Positions 1-7,417 of a stretch of 21,888 bases of DNA are shown here, piece after piece (position 1 is the stretch's first letter; the number at the start of each line of letters is the position of its first letter). Both the position numbers and the translations under genes were made by a program. The stretch lies in assembly GCA_905215055.1 (NCBI GenBank), contig CAJMOH010000046.1, forward strand, positions 1 through 21,888, in the 5' to 3' direction. The stretch comes from an uncultured bacterium. GTDB lineage: Bacteria > Bacillota > Clostridia > Oscillospirales > Acutalibacteraceae. A model generated the notes under the pieces. That model was not told where the DNA came from. It searched no databases and was given only the letters and a program-made list of their open reading frames with translations.

Positions 1-9
1 TTTTTATTT

Positions 10-36
10 ACCCCTGGTTGAACCAGGGGTTTTGTT
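10..36 (+). terminator. Rho-independent terminator for a plus-strand gene left of the window
   Basis: An inverted repeat (ACCCCTGG, five-base loop TTGAA, CCAGGGGT) is followed on the plus strand by TTTTGTT. The A-rich run needed for minus-strand termination is absent, because the bases before the hairpin are T-rich. It therefore most likely ends a plus-strand transcript that enters from outside the window. Confidence 0.7.
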
Positions 37-57
37 AAGCCTAAAGGCAGCAACAGC

Positions 58-85
58 AAAGGGCTGCCGCGATACGCGGCAGCCC
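58..85 (-). terminator. Terminator of the lspA-rluD-comEA unit
   Basis: A perfect 10-bp GC-rich stem (GGGCTGCCGC / GCGGCAGCCC) with a 5-base loop lies just after the comEA stop codon. On the minus strand it is followed by a short T run (TTTGCTGTT). The T tract is weak, but the position and stem strength suit a terminator for the minus-strand genes. Confidence 0.65.
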
Positions 86-89
86 TTCT

Positions 90-527
90 CTATTCCACTG
101 TGATGTATGGCTCCAGCTTGGCGAAGGTCTTTTCCCCAATGCCGGAAACATCCATAAGCTCCTCGATGTCGTAAAAGCCGCTGTTCTGCTCCCGATAGTC
201 GATAATCCGCTGGGCGATAGCCGGGCCGACGCCGGGAAGGCGGTCCAGCTCCTCCAAGGTGGCGGTGTTGATGTTGACGCTCTTCTCCACCAAAACCTCC
301 TGGGGACCAGAGGGTTCCTCCTCGATCAGTTCCTCTTCTGAAGCTGAAGCAGCTGTCTCCGGCGCTGCCGTTGGCACGCCAGCGGCCGGCACAGGCGCCT
401 GGCTGGAGGCCACAACCACCTGATAAAACTGCAAGGGCCGCGCGGCATACAGGCCGATCAACACTGAGGCCGTAATGGCAGCTGCCGCCAGGAACAGCAC
501 TAAGCGAATTTTCGTCTCCCGGTTCAT
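90..527 (-). CDS. comEA: ComEA-like helix-hairpin-helix DNA-binding protein
   Basis: This 145-residue protein looks like a short ComEA, the membrane-anchored DNA receptor of competence systems. It has an N-terminal membrane segment (about residues 9-28) and then a low-complexity Ala/Pro/Glu stretch (about 40-80). The C-terminal ComEA-type helix-hairpin-helix domain (about 83-143) starts VNINTATLEELDRLPGVG and has a second hairpin at VSGIGEKTF. Most Gram-positive ComEA proteins also carry an SLBB domain between anchor and hairpins; here only the acidic linker is present. It starts 4 bases after the rluD stop, with AAGGAAG inside the rluD end as ribosome site. No other com gene is visible, so a role in DNA uptake is inferred from the family. 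It could instead be a general envelope DNA-binding protein. Confidence 0.8.
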   Translation of the reverse strand: MNRETKIRLVLFLAAAAITASVLIGLYAARPLQFYQVVVASSQAPVPAAGVPTAAPETAASASEEELIEEEPSGPQEVLVEKSVNINTATLEELDRLPGVGPAIAQRIIDYREQNSGFYDIEELMDVSGIGEKTFAKLEPYITVE

Positions 528-531
528 GGAA

Positions 532-1452
532 TTACACTTCCTTCAGCTTTTGGAGAAACTGGGTAAAATAGGGAGGCAGAGGAGCCTCAAATTCCAGGTA
601 TTCTCCTGTTCGGGGATGAATAAAGCCGATCTTCCCCGCATGGAGGCATTGGCCCTCCAGAGAGGCGATCACCTTTTTAGGGCCGTATACCGGGTCCCCC
701 GCTACGGGATGTCCCAGATAGGCCATGTGTACCCGGATTTGATGGGTTCTCCCTGTTTCCAGGCGAAGGCGGAGCTGGGTAAATCCCTGAAAGCGCTTGA
801 CCACCCAAAAATGGGTCACAGCCCGTCTTGCGGAAGCAGAATGAGGCAGCACCGCCATTTTCTTCCTGTCTGTGGGATGACGCCCCAAGGGCTGATCCAC
901 AGTGCCTTTCTCCTCCTTGAAGGAGCCGTACACCACGGCACTGTACTCCCGGGTAAAGGTGTGGGCCTGGATCTGCTCTGCCAGGCGAGTGTGGGAGAAA
1001 TCATTTTTCGCCACAATCAGCAGGCCGCTGGTATCCTTGTCGATACGGTGAACAATCCCTGGCCGAGCCACGCCGTTGATCCCGGAAAGGGAATCACCGC
1101 AATGGGCAAGCAGCGCGTTCACCAGAGTTCCGCTTTCGTGTCCCGGAGCGGGATGAACCACCATGCCCTTCGGCTTGTTAACCACCAGCAGATCCCCATC
1201 CTCATACACAATGGAAAGAGGAATCTCTTCGGGAAGGACCTCCAGCGGACGCACCTCGGGCAACTCTACCAGCACCTGATCCCCAACCTTCAGCTTGGCG
1301 CTTTTGGTCAAGGGCTTCCCCTGACAGGTAACACAGCCGTTTTCAATCAGATTTTGAACGGCAGAGCGGGTCAAATCCTCCAAAGCGGCGGAAAGCAGCT
1401 TATCCACCCGCTGGCCCGGCTCCTCCACAGGGACCACGATTTGACGGCTCAT
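532..1452 (-). CDS. rluD: RluD-family 23S rRNA pseudouridine synthase
   Basis: This is a 306-residue member of the RluA/RluD pseudouridine synthase family, which converts uridines of large-subunit rRNA to pseudouridine. An N-terminal S4 RNA-binding domain (about residues 13-60) is followed by the catalytic domain. The signature HRIDKDTSGLL at 135-145 contains the catalytic aspartate D138. The RTHQIRVH and GDPVYG motifs of the family follow. An in-frame ATG lies 32 codons upstream, but I chose ATG 1452 because it matches the usual family N-terminus and overlaps the lspA stop as ATGA, a common coupling arrangement. The Bacillus equivalent, ylyB, also follows lspA. Family membership is clear. 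The exact target uridines cannot be read from sequence, so 'RluD' is the closest label rather than a proven specificity. Confidence 0.93.
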   Translation of the reverse strand: MSRQIVVPVEEPGQRVDKLLSAALEDLTRSAVQNLIENGCVTCQGKPLTKSAKLKVGDQVLVELPEVRPLEVLPEEIPLSIVYEDGDLLVVNKPKGMVVHPAPGHESGTLVNALLAHCGDSLSGINGVARPGIVHRIDKDTSGLLIVAKNDFSHTRLAEQIQAHTFTREYSAVVYGSFKEEKGTVDQPLGRHPTDRKKMAVLPHSASARRAVTHFWVVKRFQGFTQLRLRLETGRTHQIRVHMAYLGHPVAGDPVYGPKKVIASLEGQCLHAGKIGFIHPRTGEYLEFEAPLPPYFTQFLQKLKEV

Positions 1453-1964
1453 TCCTCTTCCACTTCCTTGGCAGGACGCTCTTCCCCTTTGCCGGTGAAA
1501 AACAGCACATGGATTACAAACAGCACCGCCCCCACTGTAATGCAGCAATCGGCAAAATTGAACACATAATCAAAGAAGAGAACATGAATGTAGTCGATCA
1601 CATAGCCATGCAAAATACGGTCGATCAGATTGCCAATGCCGCCGGAAATCAGCAGCGCGGATGTGGCGTAGCTTAAGAAGCTGTGCCGCTTGTAACGAAA
1701 CAGCATGACGGCAATGGCCGCTGTCGCCACAACCGTTACAGCTACCACCAGCCACATCACGCTTTTGAAGAGTCCAAAGGCAGCGCCTGTATTTTCCACA
1801 TAAACCAGCTCCAGCAGACCTGGGATCACCGTTACAGCATTGACAGGCTTCAGGCTCTGCACCACAAAGTATTTTAGGATCTGGTCAACAGCCAGCAGCA
1901 CAGCGGCCGCAGCCAGTGTAAGCACCGCGGTGCCTGTGCTCTGATGATTCCTTTCTGATTTCAA
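1449..1964 (-). CDS. lspA: Lipoprotein signal peptidase (signal peptidase II)
   Basis: LspA is a membrane aspartyl protease that removes the signal peptide from diacylglyceryl-modified prolipoproteins. Numbering from the TTG start, the protein has 171 residues with four hydrophobic segments. It carries the family motifs DQILKYFV, NTGAAFG, GGIGNLIDRI and FNFAD; the catalytic pair is D115 (in NLID) and D139 (in NFAD). I chose TTG at 1964 because AAGGAG sits six bases upstream and the resulting length suits the family. An ATG at 2003 would add 13 residues but lacks a ribosome site. In Bacillus the order is divIVA-ileS-lspA-rluD; here ileS is absent and a terminator separates divIVA from lspA. 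No clear promoter was found in the 100 bases upstream. Confidence 0.93.
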   Translation of the reverse strand: MKSERNHQSTGTAVLTLAAAAVLLAVDQILKYFVVQSLKPVNAVTVIPGLLELVYVENTGAAFGLFKSVMWLVVAVTVVATAAIAVMLFRYKRHSFLSYATSALLISGGIGNLIDRILHGYVIDYIHVLFFDYVFNFADCCITVGAVLFVIHVLFFTGKGEERPAKEVEEE

Positions 1965-1970
1965 AGCGAT

Positions 1971-1976
1971 CTCCTT
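1971..1976 (-). promoter_or_regulatory. Ribosome binding site that decides the lspA start
   Basis: The minus strand reads AAGGAG, six bases before TTG 1964. The upstream ATG at 2003 has no comparable site. This supports the shorter LspA. Confidence 0.7.
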
Positions 1977-2063
1977 TTCCCAGCGGCAGATCTCCGCCGC
2001 CATTTACGAAGTATTTTCACAATAACTGTCTCTTCTTACCCTCACAGCTGAACGCCGCGGTAG

Positions 2064-2091
2064 AAAAAGGGCGCAAATCCCCTTTGCGCCC
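2064..2091 (-). terminator. Terminator after divIVA
   Basis: A perfect 9-bp stem (GGGCGCAAA / TTTGCGCCC) with a five-base loop is followed on the minus strand by TTTTT. It lies 15 bases past the divIVA stop and would end the long miaB-divIVA transcript before lspA. Confidence 0.8.
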
Positions 2092-2105
2092 TTCATCGCT
2101 GCTTA

Positions 2106-3143
2106 TCACTTTCTGCGCCTTTTTCTGCCCAGGTCCACGTTGTCCCCAAATTCCAAATTGCTGAAGTTAGAGGCCTTTTCTTTTTGCAAAGATTCGGGAA
2201 TATCTGAATAAGCCTTCAAATCAATGCCCACCTGAGACAGATCGTCGTCATCGGGATGATAGTCGTAGTCCGGCTCCCGGCGCAGCTGCTCCCGGGTGTA
2301 ATCCACCTTGTCGTGAAGGGTACGTCCCTCCATGGAAAGCTGTTCAGGCTGCTCTCTGCGCGGCGCCGGTTGGCGGGCCGGTTGAGGCTTGCGAACCTCT
2401 ACGGGCCTTGCCTTTGGCTGAGGAGCAGGCTGGGGTACTGGTTCCGGTTCCGGCTCCGGCTCGATTTCAGGCTCTGGCTCTGGCTGAGGAACCGGCTGCG
2501 GCTCCGGTTCGGGCTCTGGCTCTGGCCGGCTTTCAGGCTGAGAAACCGTCTCAGAAGCGGGAGCGCTGTCCTTAAAACGGAAGCTGGGAATATGATTGAT
2601 GCTTTCCAAATGCTTTTTATACATTTCCAGCAGGGAAACACGAAAGGCGGAAACCTGACGCTTCATCTCCTCCAGCTCATTTCTCTTTTGCTCCACCTGG
2701 TTGGCATACTCGCGGGCGGCCTTGGCTGCGTCGTCTCTGGCACTTTCCAGAATTTTCTTGGCGTTTTCCTCCGCGTCGGCCAGCATGACAGCCGCCTTGC
2801 CCTTGGCCTCCTGAATGGAGTCCTTGCCAATTTTCTGGGCGCTGAGAATTGCCTCTTTAATGCCATCCTCCTCTTCCCGGTAGGATTCGATCTTTTGGGC
2901 AAGAATCGCCAGCTTTTTCTGAAGCTCTCCGTTTTTGGCCTTCAACTCGGCGATTTGGCCGTTAAGCTCCTCCATCTGCTGATTGAGCTGGGCGCTCTGC
3001 TGCACCGCGTCGTCCCGCTCGGCCTGAAGCTGCGTGAAGGACTCCACCACCTCGTCGATAAAATTATCCACGTCCTCGGGCTTGTAACCAGAAAACCCGG
3101 CTTTTCCAAAGCTTACCTCGTTGATTTCCTTAACGGTCAACAT
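2106..3143 (-). CDS. divIVA: DivIVA-family cell pole/division protein with a proline-glutamate linker
   Basis: DivIVA proteins bind curved membrane at septa and poles and recruit partner proteins. The N-terminal lipid-binding domain is clear (residues 1-50, including FSGYKPEDVDNFIDEV), followed by a long coiled coil (about 45-185). A linker of Pro-Glu/Pro-Gln repeats (about 203-262) follows, and then an acidic/basic tail ending in RKRRRK. Length is 345 residues from the chosen ATG 3143, which has AAGGGGG eight bases upstream. An ATG at 3164 would overlap ylmH and has only a weak site. The gene follows ylmH with 13 bases between, as in the Bacillus ylm-divIVA cluster. The repeat linker is unlike the short linker of Bacillus DivIVA; see findings. 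It is the last gene before the terminator at 2064-2091. Confidence 0.92.
   Translation of the reverse strand: MLTVKEINEVSFGKAGFSGYKPEDVDNFIDEVVESFTQLQAERDDAVQQSAQLNQQMEELNGQIAELKAKNGELQKKLAILAQKIESYREEEDGIKEAILSAQKIGKDSIQEAKGKAAVMLADAEENAKKILESARDDAAKAAREYANQVEQKRNELEEMKRQVSAFRVSLLEMYKKHLESINHIPSFRFKDSAPASETVSQPESRPEPEPEPEPQPVPQPEPEPEIEPEPEPEPVPQPAPQPKARPVEVRKPQPARQPAPRREQPEQLSMEGRTLHDKVDYTREQLRREPDYDYHPDDDDLSQVGIDLKAYSDIPESLQKEKASNFSNLEFGDNVDLGRKRRRK
2361..2537 (-). repeat. Degenerate hexanucleotide repeat encoding the DivIVA Pro-Glu linker
   Basis: The stretch encodes alternating Pro-Glu and Pro-Gln dipeptides from imperfect six-base units (variants of GAGCCG/GAACCG/GAGCCA). The reading frame is kept throughout. 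Such repeats can gain or lose units by slippage without a frameshift, so linker length may vary between strains. Confidence 0.75.
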
Positions 3144-3156
3144 CGGAAGTTCCCCC

Positions 3157-3900
3157 TTATACATATTTCCTGCATTTCACCACAAGCCGCCCCTTACTGG
3201 TCAAGGGGCCAAGCTGGTCTATGATAAATCTGCCCTGCTTGCGAATGGAGAGCAGATCTCCTTCTTTCGTCTTTTGTGAGACAGAAAGCGTCTCACGGTG
3301 ATTGAGCTCTACCAGGCCCGCCCCAATCAAGCCAGCCGCCTTTTCCCGGCTGGTCCGGCAAAGAAACGCCACTAGACAGTCCAGCCGCTCGGAAGCCACC
3401 ACACCGCTCATGTCCCGAAATTCATGGGCCGCAGGGAGTGGGCCCTCCCAGGAGAGAGTGGTTTTCACTCCTGCCCGGCCGATTTTTCGAATGCTCTGAA
3501 AAAAGTATTCCCCCATCTCCTGCCGGAGAAACGCCACGCACAGTCCCTCTCCCACAAGAATGTCCCCCACCACCGGACGCTCTACCCCCTGGGCCATAAA
3601 GGAGCCAAGAAAGTCCCGGTGAGTCAGCTTATCCTCCTTCCGGTAGGAAAAAGCCAGGGAAACGATGGGAAACGCCTCTGGAGAAGGATCGCAGTAATCG
3701 GGAAAAAAGCCCAGCATCACCCGTTCAGCCTCCGGATGCCCTCCCCAGAACAGTGTGGAGATCTCCCGCTGGCGGGAAAGGTATTCCCGGCAAAAGGCCG
3801 CCTGGGCTTCGTCCAAAAAACCCAGAAAGCAGGGCCGTTTTTTGCCCAGCCTGATAGAATCCTCCAGCCGGGCAATCAACAGATTTTGATCCTCTACCAT
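3157..3900 (-). CDS. ylmH: YlmH-family S4-domain RNA-binding protein
   Basis: This 247-residue protein matches YlmH, which sits between sepF and divIVA in many Gram-positive bacteria. The N-terminal two thirds carries the family motif LTHRDFLGSFM...VVGDI (about residues 92-114). The C-terminal S4 domain (about 180-240) contains SREKAAGLIGAGLVELNH. S4 domains bind structured RNA. YlmH has been linked to ribosome-associated quality control on stalled 50S subunits in Bacillus; that role is from the family, not from this sequence. It starts six bases after the sepF stop, with AAGG upstream, and 13 bases separate its stop from the chosen divIVA start. The ylmG (YggT) membrane gene often found between sepF and ylmH is missing. 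Confidence 0.9.
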   Translation of the reverse strand: MVEDQNLLIARLEDSIRLGKKRPCFLGFLDEAQAAFCREYLSRQREISTLFWGGHPEAERVMLGFFPDYCDPSPEAFPIVSLAFSYRKEDKLTHRDFLGSFMAQGVERPVVGDILVGEGLCVAFLRQEMGEYFFQSIRKIGRAGVKTTLSWEGPLPAAHEFRDMSGVVASERLDCLVAFLCRTSREKAAGLIGAGLVELNHRETLSVSQKTKEGDLLSIRKQGRFIIDQLGPLTSKGRLVVKCRKYV

Positions 3901-3906
3901 AGCGCC

Positions 3907-4407
3907 TTAAAAATAGAGGCCGTTGTTTTCCAGCTCATCCAGCACATCGTCACCCGTCAAGTCCACATTATAGGGCGTAATGATGAAGGTGTTGGTGGCG
4001 ATACGCTTGATCTTTCCGTTGTTCGCATAAGCAACGCCGCTTAAAAAGTCCACAATCCGGCGGGAAACCTCTTTCTCGGTCTTTTCCAGGTTCAGCACCA
4101 CTGTATGCCTTTTTAACAGCTCATCGGCAATGGTGCGAGTGTCCTCCCCAAAGGAAATGGGCTTGAACAGCACCACCTGCAGCTGGGCCTTGGCGTTGAT
4201 GTTTACCACACGGTTGCCGCCGGAGGTTTCGCTGCGGGGAGCAAAATCGGAAAAGGAGTAGGACGAGGTTCGCCGGGATTCGCTGTAAGAGCTGCGGCCG
4301 CTGGACACTTCCTCCTGCTCTGGCTCGTCGTCGTAATATTCTTCGTATTCGTCATCTGGCGGATTCCACATCTTGTGAAGTTTTTCAACCAATCCTGCCA
4401 TACGCAC
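3907..4407 (-). CDS. sepF: SepF cell-division protein
   Basis: SepF anchors FtsZ filaments to the membrane and forms arcs at the septum. The short N-terminal segment (VEKLHKMW) can form the membrane-binding amphipathic helix. It is followed by an acidic, Ser/Tyr-rich linker (about residues 16-62) and the conserved SepF core (about 66-150, with VVLFKPISFGEDTR, NLEKTEKEVSRRIVDFLSG and TNTFIITP). Length is 166 residues. The start is uncertain: GTG 4407 is five bases from AGGAGG, and ATG 4401, two codons later, is eleven bases away. The ATG gives the common MAGL- beginning, and the difference is only two residues. It lies 20 bases after ylmE, as in the Bacillus ylm cluster. FtsZ itself is not in this window. 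Confidence 0.94.
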   Translation of the reverse strand: MRMAGLVEKLHKMWNPPDDEYEEYYDDEPEQEEVSSGRSSYSESRRTSSYSFSDFAPRSETSGGNRVVNINAKAQLQVVLFKPISFGEDTRTIADELLKRHTVVLNLEKTEKEVSRRIVDFLSGVAYANNGKIKRIATNTFIITPYNVDLTGDDVLDELENNGLYF

Positions 4408-4427
4408 TGTTACCTCCTGAAACCTAG

Positions 4428-5156
4428 TTACTGCCGGGGGTTCTCCCGCTTTCCAAACAGGGAAGAACCCACCCGCACCATGGTTGCGCCACAGGCGATT
4501 GCCTCCGCGAAATCGGAGGACATGCCCATGGACAAACAGCTCATAGATACATTATCCATTTTTTTGGCCGCTATGTCAACATAAGATTGCCTTACAGCGG
4601 AAAAATAACCGCGAAGCTTGGCGATATTCTCACAAATGGGAGGAATTGTCATCAATCCTGTCACCTGAATGCCGGGCAGCGTGCGAATTTCATCCACACA
4701 CTCGTACAGGGCCTCGGGCAAAACACCCCCCTTGCTTTCCTCACGGCCGATATTCACCTCTACCAGCACCTTCATGGTGGTATTTTCCCGCAGGCAGAGG
4801 CGGGAAATCTCTCTGGCCAGCTTAACGCTGCCCACAGACTGGATGCAGCTGACCCTGCCGATGAGATACTTCACCTTGTTGGTTTGCAGCTGGCCGATAA
4901 ACTGCACATCACACCGGTCTCTGTGCAGGCCGTCATATTTGTCCAGCAGCTCCTGTACACGGTTTTCTCCCATGCAGGAAAGGCCCCGGTCAATGGCGTG
5001 ATTAATCACCTCCAGAGGAACCGTTTTCGTGGCGGCCAGCAGGGTGATTTCCTCCGGCCTTCTGCCGGCCTGCTCCGCAGCCCTGGCAATCTCCTCCAAT
5101 ACCCGGGGATAATTCTCGTCAAAGATTCGCATGCGTTCACTCAACGATTTTTCCAT
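4428..5156 (-). CDS. ylmE: YggS/YlmE-family pyridoxal phosphate homeostasis protein
   Basis: A 242-residue alanine-racemase-fold protein of the YggS (PLPBP) family, which binds pyridoxal 5'-phosphate and influences vitamin B6 and amino-acid balance without a known catalytic activity. The PLP lysine is K44 in AATKTV. Family motifs GENRVQELLDK, QFIGQLQTNKVK, NIGREESKGG, GLMTIPP and LSMGMSSDF are all present. The ATG start lies inside the end of the HlyD-like gene, overlapping by 20 bases, so translation is probably coupled; the local ribosome site (AAGGGACGGA) is weak. It is the usual neighbour of sepF in Firmicutes. Confidence 0.94.
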   Translation of the reverse strand: MEKSLSERMRIFDENYPRVLEEIARAAEQAGRRPEEITLLAATKTVPLEVINHAIDRGLSCMGENRVQELLDKYDGLHRDRCDVQFIGQLQTNKVKYLIGRVSCIQSVGSVKLAREISRLCLRENTTMKVLVEVNIGREESKGGVLPEALYECVDEIRTLPGIQVTGLMTIPPICENIAKLRGYFSAVRQSYVDIAAKKMDNVSMSCLSMGMSSDFAEAIACGATMVRVGSSLFGKRENPRQ

Positions 5157-6441
5157 CGTAAAGATCCGTCCCTTCTACCACAACCTGGTCATATAGCTGA
5201 ATGGTGGAATCTGTCACCAGAGCTTCCTGCTCCTCTGAGGACAGCTCTGTCTTGCAAATGGCGTAGCCATTGACAGAATGCTCGGAAAAGATCTGGACAA
5301 ACTCCAGCTGGCCGCCGTAGAGAATGTACACACCTCGCACATTTTCCGCCGTCTGGGTGACTGTATTGCCGTTTTCGTCGGTGGTGGTGTACTCCACATC
5401 GGCAAAGCGTATGGCTCGTTCGTTCACCAGCACGCCGGAATAGGTGGCAACCGTTACCTGAACCGCCTCATTGCGCACAGAGGCGATGTCCGAATCCATG
5501 TAGGAGCATTGGAACACTACCGCCGTATTGCCGGATTCCTTGTCGTAATTCTTCGCCACAATGGTGGCGGGAATTCGCTCTGTGCTGGCAAAGGGAATGC
5601 TGAGGGACACATCCTCCACTTCCTCGAAATGCACCATGTCATCCTCGTCAAACACGCAGGCCACATACCAGTTGAAGTCCTCACAGATTTTACCGGCCGC
5701 GGTGCTGCTGGAGGACACCTCTCTATTCAGCAGGTCCTCTACCTGGGAGACGGTCAGCTCCTGAACATTTTCCACATCCACAGCGTTTTCCAACCCGTCC
5801 ACAGCGCTGATATAGTATCCTGCCTGGGGCGCCTGAATGGTGCCGGTGGCGGATCCCGCCTGGCTCTCCAGGGCGGCCCTTTGGCTTTCCAGCTGGCTGA
5901 TGCGCTGGGCGTAGTCCTCCGCGCTTTCCGCGCCTGTAATCAGCTGGCGCCGTGTCAAGGCTGTGAGAAGATTCTCCTTCCAGCTAGCCAAGTCGGAATA
6001 ATTATTTTGGTTGACGCCCTTCTCGATTTCCTCAACGGCGGAATAGATCTGGTCGCTGAGCATGGTGGGATTGGCCACAAAATAATCGGCGGGCTGAGAC
6101 AGGGCCTGAAGGTTTTCAATCTCCCGGTCCAGCTGTTCGATTTCCCGGTGGTTAGTTACATCCTCTTCCGAGGCGTAAACATCCGCGATCACGCCTCCCT
6201 GGGACACCCGGGTACCGTCCGCCACCCGGTAACTCAGCACGCCGCTGTAAGTCTCGTCAATGACTGACTCGTTGCGGATGACAAAGCCCTGGGCCTGCAA
6301 CACGTCGGAGGCCTCGCCATACATGGCTGTTTCCGTCTGAATGCTTCGATGGGTGGCCAGATATGCCTGATACCCCACATACACAAGCACCAGCAGTGCC
6401 AGCACCACCGCGCCGATGGTGCGGATCTTTTTACTGTTCAA
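5137..6441 (-). CDS. HlyD-like membrane fusion/adaptor protein, role unknown
   Basis: This 434-residue protein has one N-terminal membrane anchor (about residues 8-29) and an extracytoplasmic body resembling HlyD/RND-type periplasmic adaptors. A lipoyl-like half-motif (about 40-90, ending GVLSYRVADGTRVSQGGVIADVY) comes first. A helical coiled-coil region (about 95-205) follows, then a second lipoyl half (APQAGYYIS) and beta-rich domains. Such adaptors normally bridge an ABC or other transporter, but no transporter gene is adjacent. Start is TTG 6441, eight bases after AAAGGAGG, overlapping miaA by 11 bases; the stop overlaps ylmE by 20. This tight packing places it firmly in the miaA-ylmE-sepF transcript. 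A link to envelope assembly or division is an inference from context only. Confidence 0.72.
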   Translation of the reverse strand: MNSKKIRTIGAVVLALLVLVYVGYQAYLATHRSIQTETAMYGEASDVLQAQGFVIRNESVIDETYSGVLSYRVADGTRVSQGGVIADVYASEEDVTNHREIEQLDREIENLQALSQPADYFVANPTMLSDQIYSAVEEIEKGVNQNNYSDLASWKENLLTALTRRQLITGAESAEDYAQRISQLESQRAALESQAGSATGTIQAPQAGYYISAVDGLENAVDVENVQELTVSQVEDLLNREVSSSSTAAGKICEDFNWYVACVFDEDDMVHFEEVEDVSLSIPFASTERIPATIVAKNYDKESGNTAVVFQCSYMDSDIASVRNEAVQVTVATYSGVLVNERAIRFADVEYTTTDENGNTVTQTAENVRGVYILYGGQLEFVQIFSEHSVNGYAICKTELSSEEQEALVTDSTIQLYDQVVVEGTDLYDGKIVE

Positions 6442-7417
6442 GGGCCTTGCCTCCTTTCCAGATCTGTCTCTTTTCCAGCAGCCTCAAGCTTTCCTCCAAA
6501 AGAGCCCGGCTGTTGGGATAATCGTCCACATAGAGGAACTCCACCTGCTCCTCTCGTTTAAACCAAGTGATCTGCCGCTTGGCGTACCGGCGGCTCTCCC
6601 GCTTGACTGCCTCCACCGCATCTTCCAGGGAAATCTCCCCTTGAAAATAGGGAAAGAGCTCTTTATAGCCGATGGCCTGAGCAGCGGTGGGAATGTTCTG
6701 AGACTCCTGGCAGCGGTTAAAGAACTGTTTTGCCTCCTCCAAGAGCCCCTGCGCCAGCATGCTGTCCACCCGCGCGTCAATGCGGCGGTACAGGGTTTCC
6801 CGGTTTCGAAAGCTAAGGCAAAGCATCACATACTGGTAAGGGGACTGGGCGGCGCGGGAACGCTGGGCCTGGGCGGAAAAGGGTTCCCCGCACAGCTGGA
6901 TGTACTCCAAGGCGCGGACCACCCGCTTGACATTGTGAGGGTGAATTTCCTCCGCCGCCTTTGGGTCAAGCCGGCACAGGCACTGATACAGCGCTTCCGG
7001 CCCCTGCTCCTCCGCCTGCTGAAACAGGCGCTGGCGCACCTCCTCGTCCCGGCCATTTTCTTCAAAGGAAAAGCCCCGCAGCAAAGACCTGGCATACAGC
7101 CCGGTTCCTCCCACCAGGACAGGCAGCCTTCCCCGGCCGCTGATTTCCTGGATTGCCCGGCTCGCCGCTTCCACATAGTCGGAAACGCTGAAGGGCTGGT
7201 CCACCTCTAAAAAGCCGATCAAGTGATGGGGCGCGGCGGCAAGCTCTTCCTGGGTGGGTTGCGCTGTGCCGATGGGAAGGCCCCGGTACACCTGCATGGA
7301 ATCGCAGGAAACAATCTCTCCCCCCAACCGCTGGCAGAGCTGAATTCCCAGTTTCGTTTTCCCTGTGGCGGTGGGTCCCACAACTGCCGCCACGGGGATT
7401 TTCTCCGGCGCCGTCAT
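6431..7417 (-). CDS. miaA: tRNA dimethylallyltransferase
   Basis: MiaA transfers a dimethylallyl group from DMAPP to N6 of A37 in tRNAs reading UNN codons. The 328-residue protein has the P-loop GPTATGKT (residues 14-21), the CDSMQVYRGL motif that contacts A37 and substrate, then PHHLIG, VGGTGLYARSLL and an IGYKELF motif near the end. I chose ATG 7417, which forms TGATG with the mutL stop (one-base overlap); GTG 7420, directly in front, is an alternative adding one residue. It is immediately downstream of mutL, as in many bacteria. It shares its transcript with miaB, which acts on the MiaA product, so the two steps of ms2i6A37 synthesis may be co-expressed. Confidence 0.96.
   Translation of the reverse strand: MTAPEKIPVAAVVGPTATGKTKLGIQLCQRLGGEIVSCDSMQVYRGLPIGTAQPTQEELAAAPHHLIGFLEVDQPFSVSDYVEAASRAIQEISGRGRLPVLVGGTGLYARSLLRGFSFEENGRDEEVRQRLFQQAEEQGPEALYQCLCRLDPKAAEEIHPHNVKRVVRALEYIQLCGEPFSAQAQRSRAAQSPYQYVMLCLSFRNRETLYRRIDARVDSMLAQGLLEEAKQFFNRCQESQNIPTAAQAIGYKELFPYFQGEISLEDAVEAVKRESRRYAKRQITWFKREEQVEFLYVDDYPNSRALLEESLRLLEKRQIWKGGKALEQ
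6450..6457 (-). promoter_or_regulatory. Strong ribosome site before a TTG start
   Basis: AAAGGAGG on the minus strand lies inside the 3' end of miaA, eight bases before TTG 6441. It is the evidence for choosing TTG as the start of the HlyD-like gene. Confidence 0.7.

Noticed and set aside
1965..2063. A possible promoter (AATACT) before lspA
   Set aside because: No acceptable -35 box lies at the right distance, so I did not call it; lspA may rely on read-through past the divIVA terminator or on an unusual promoter.
2256..3224. Plus-strand open frame with Leu/Arg repeats opposite divIVA
   Set aside because: The repeat is the complement of the Pro-Glu linker, so it is not an independent gene.
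4669..5273. Plus-strand frames opposite ylmE and the HlyD-like gene
   Set aside because: They overlap strongly supported minus-strand genes and show no family signature or ribosome site.
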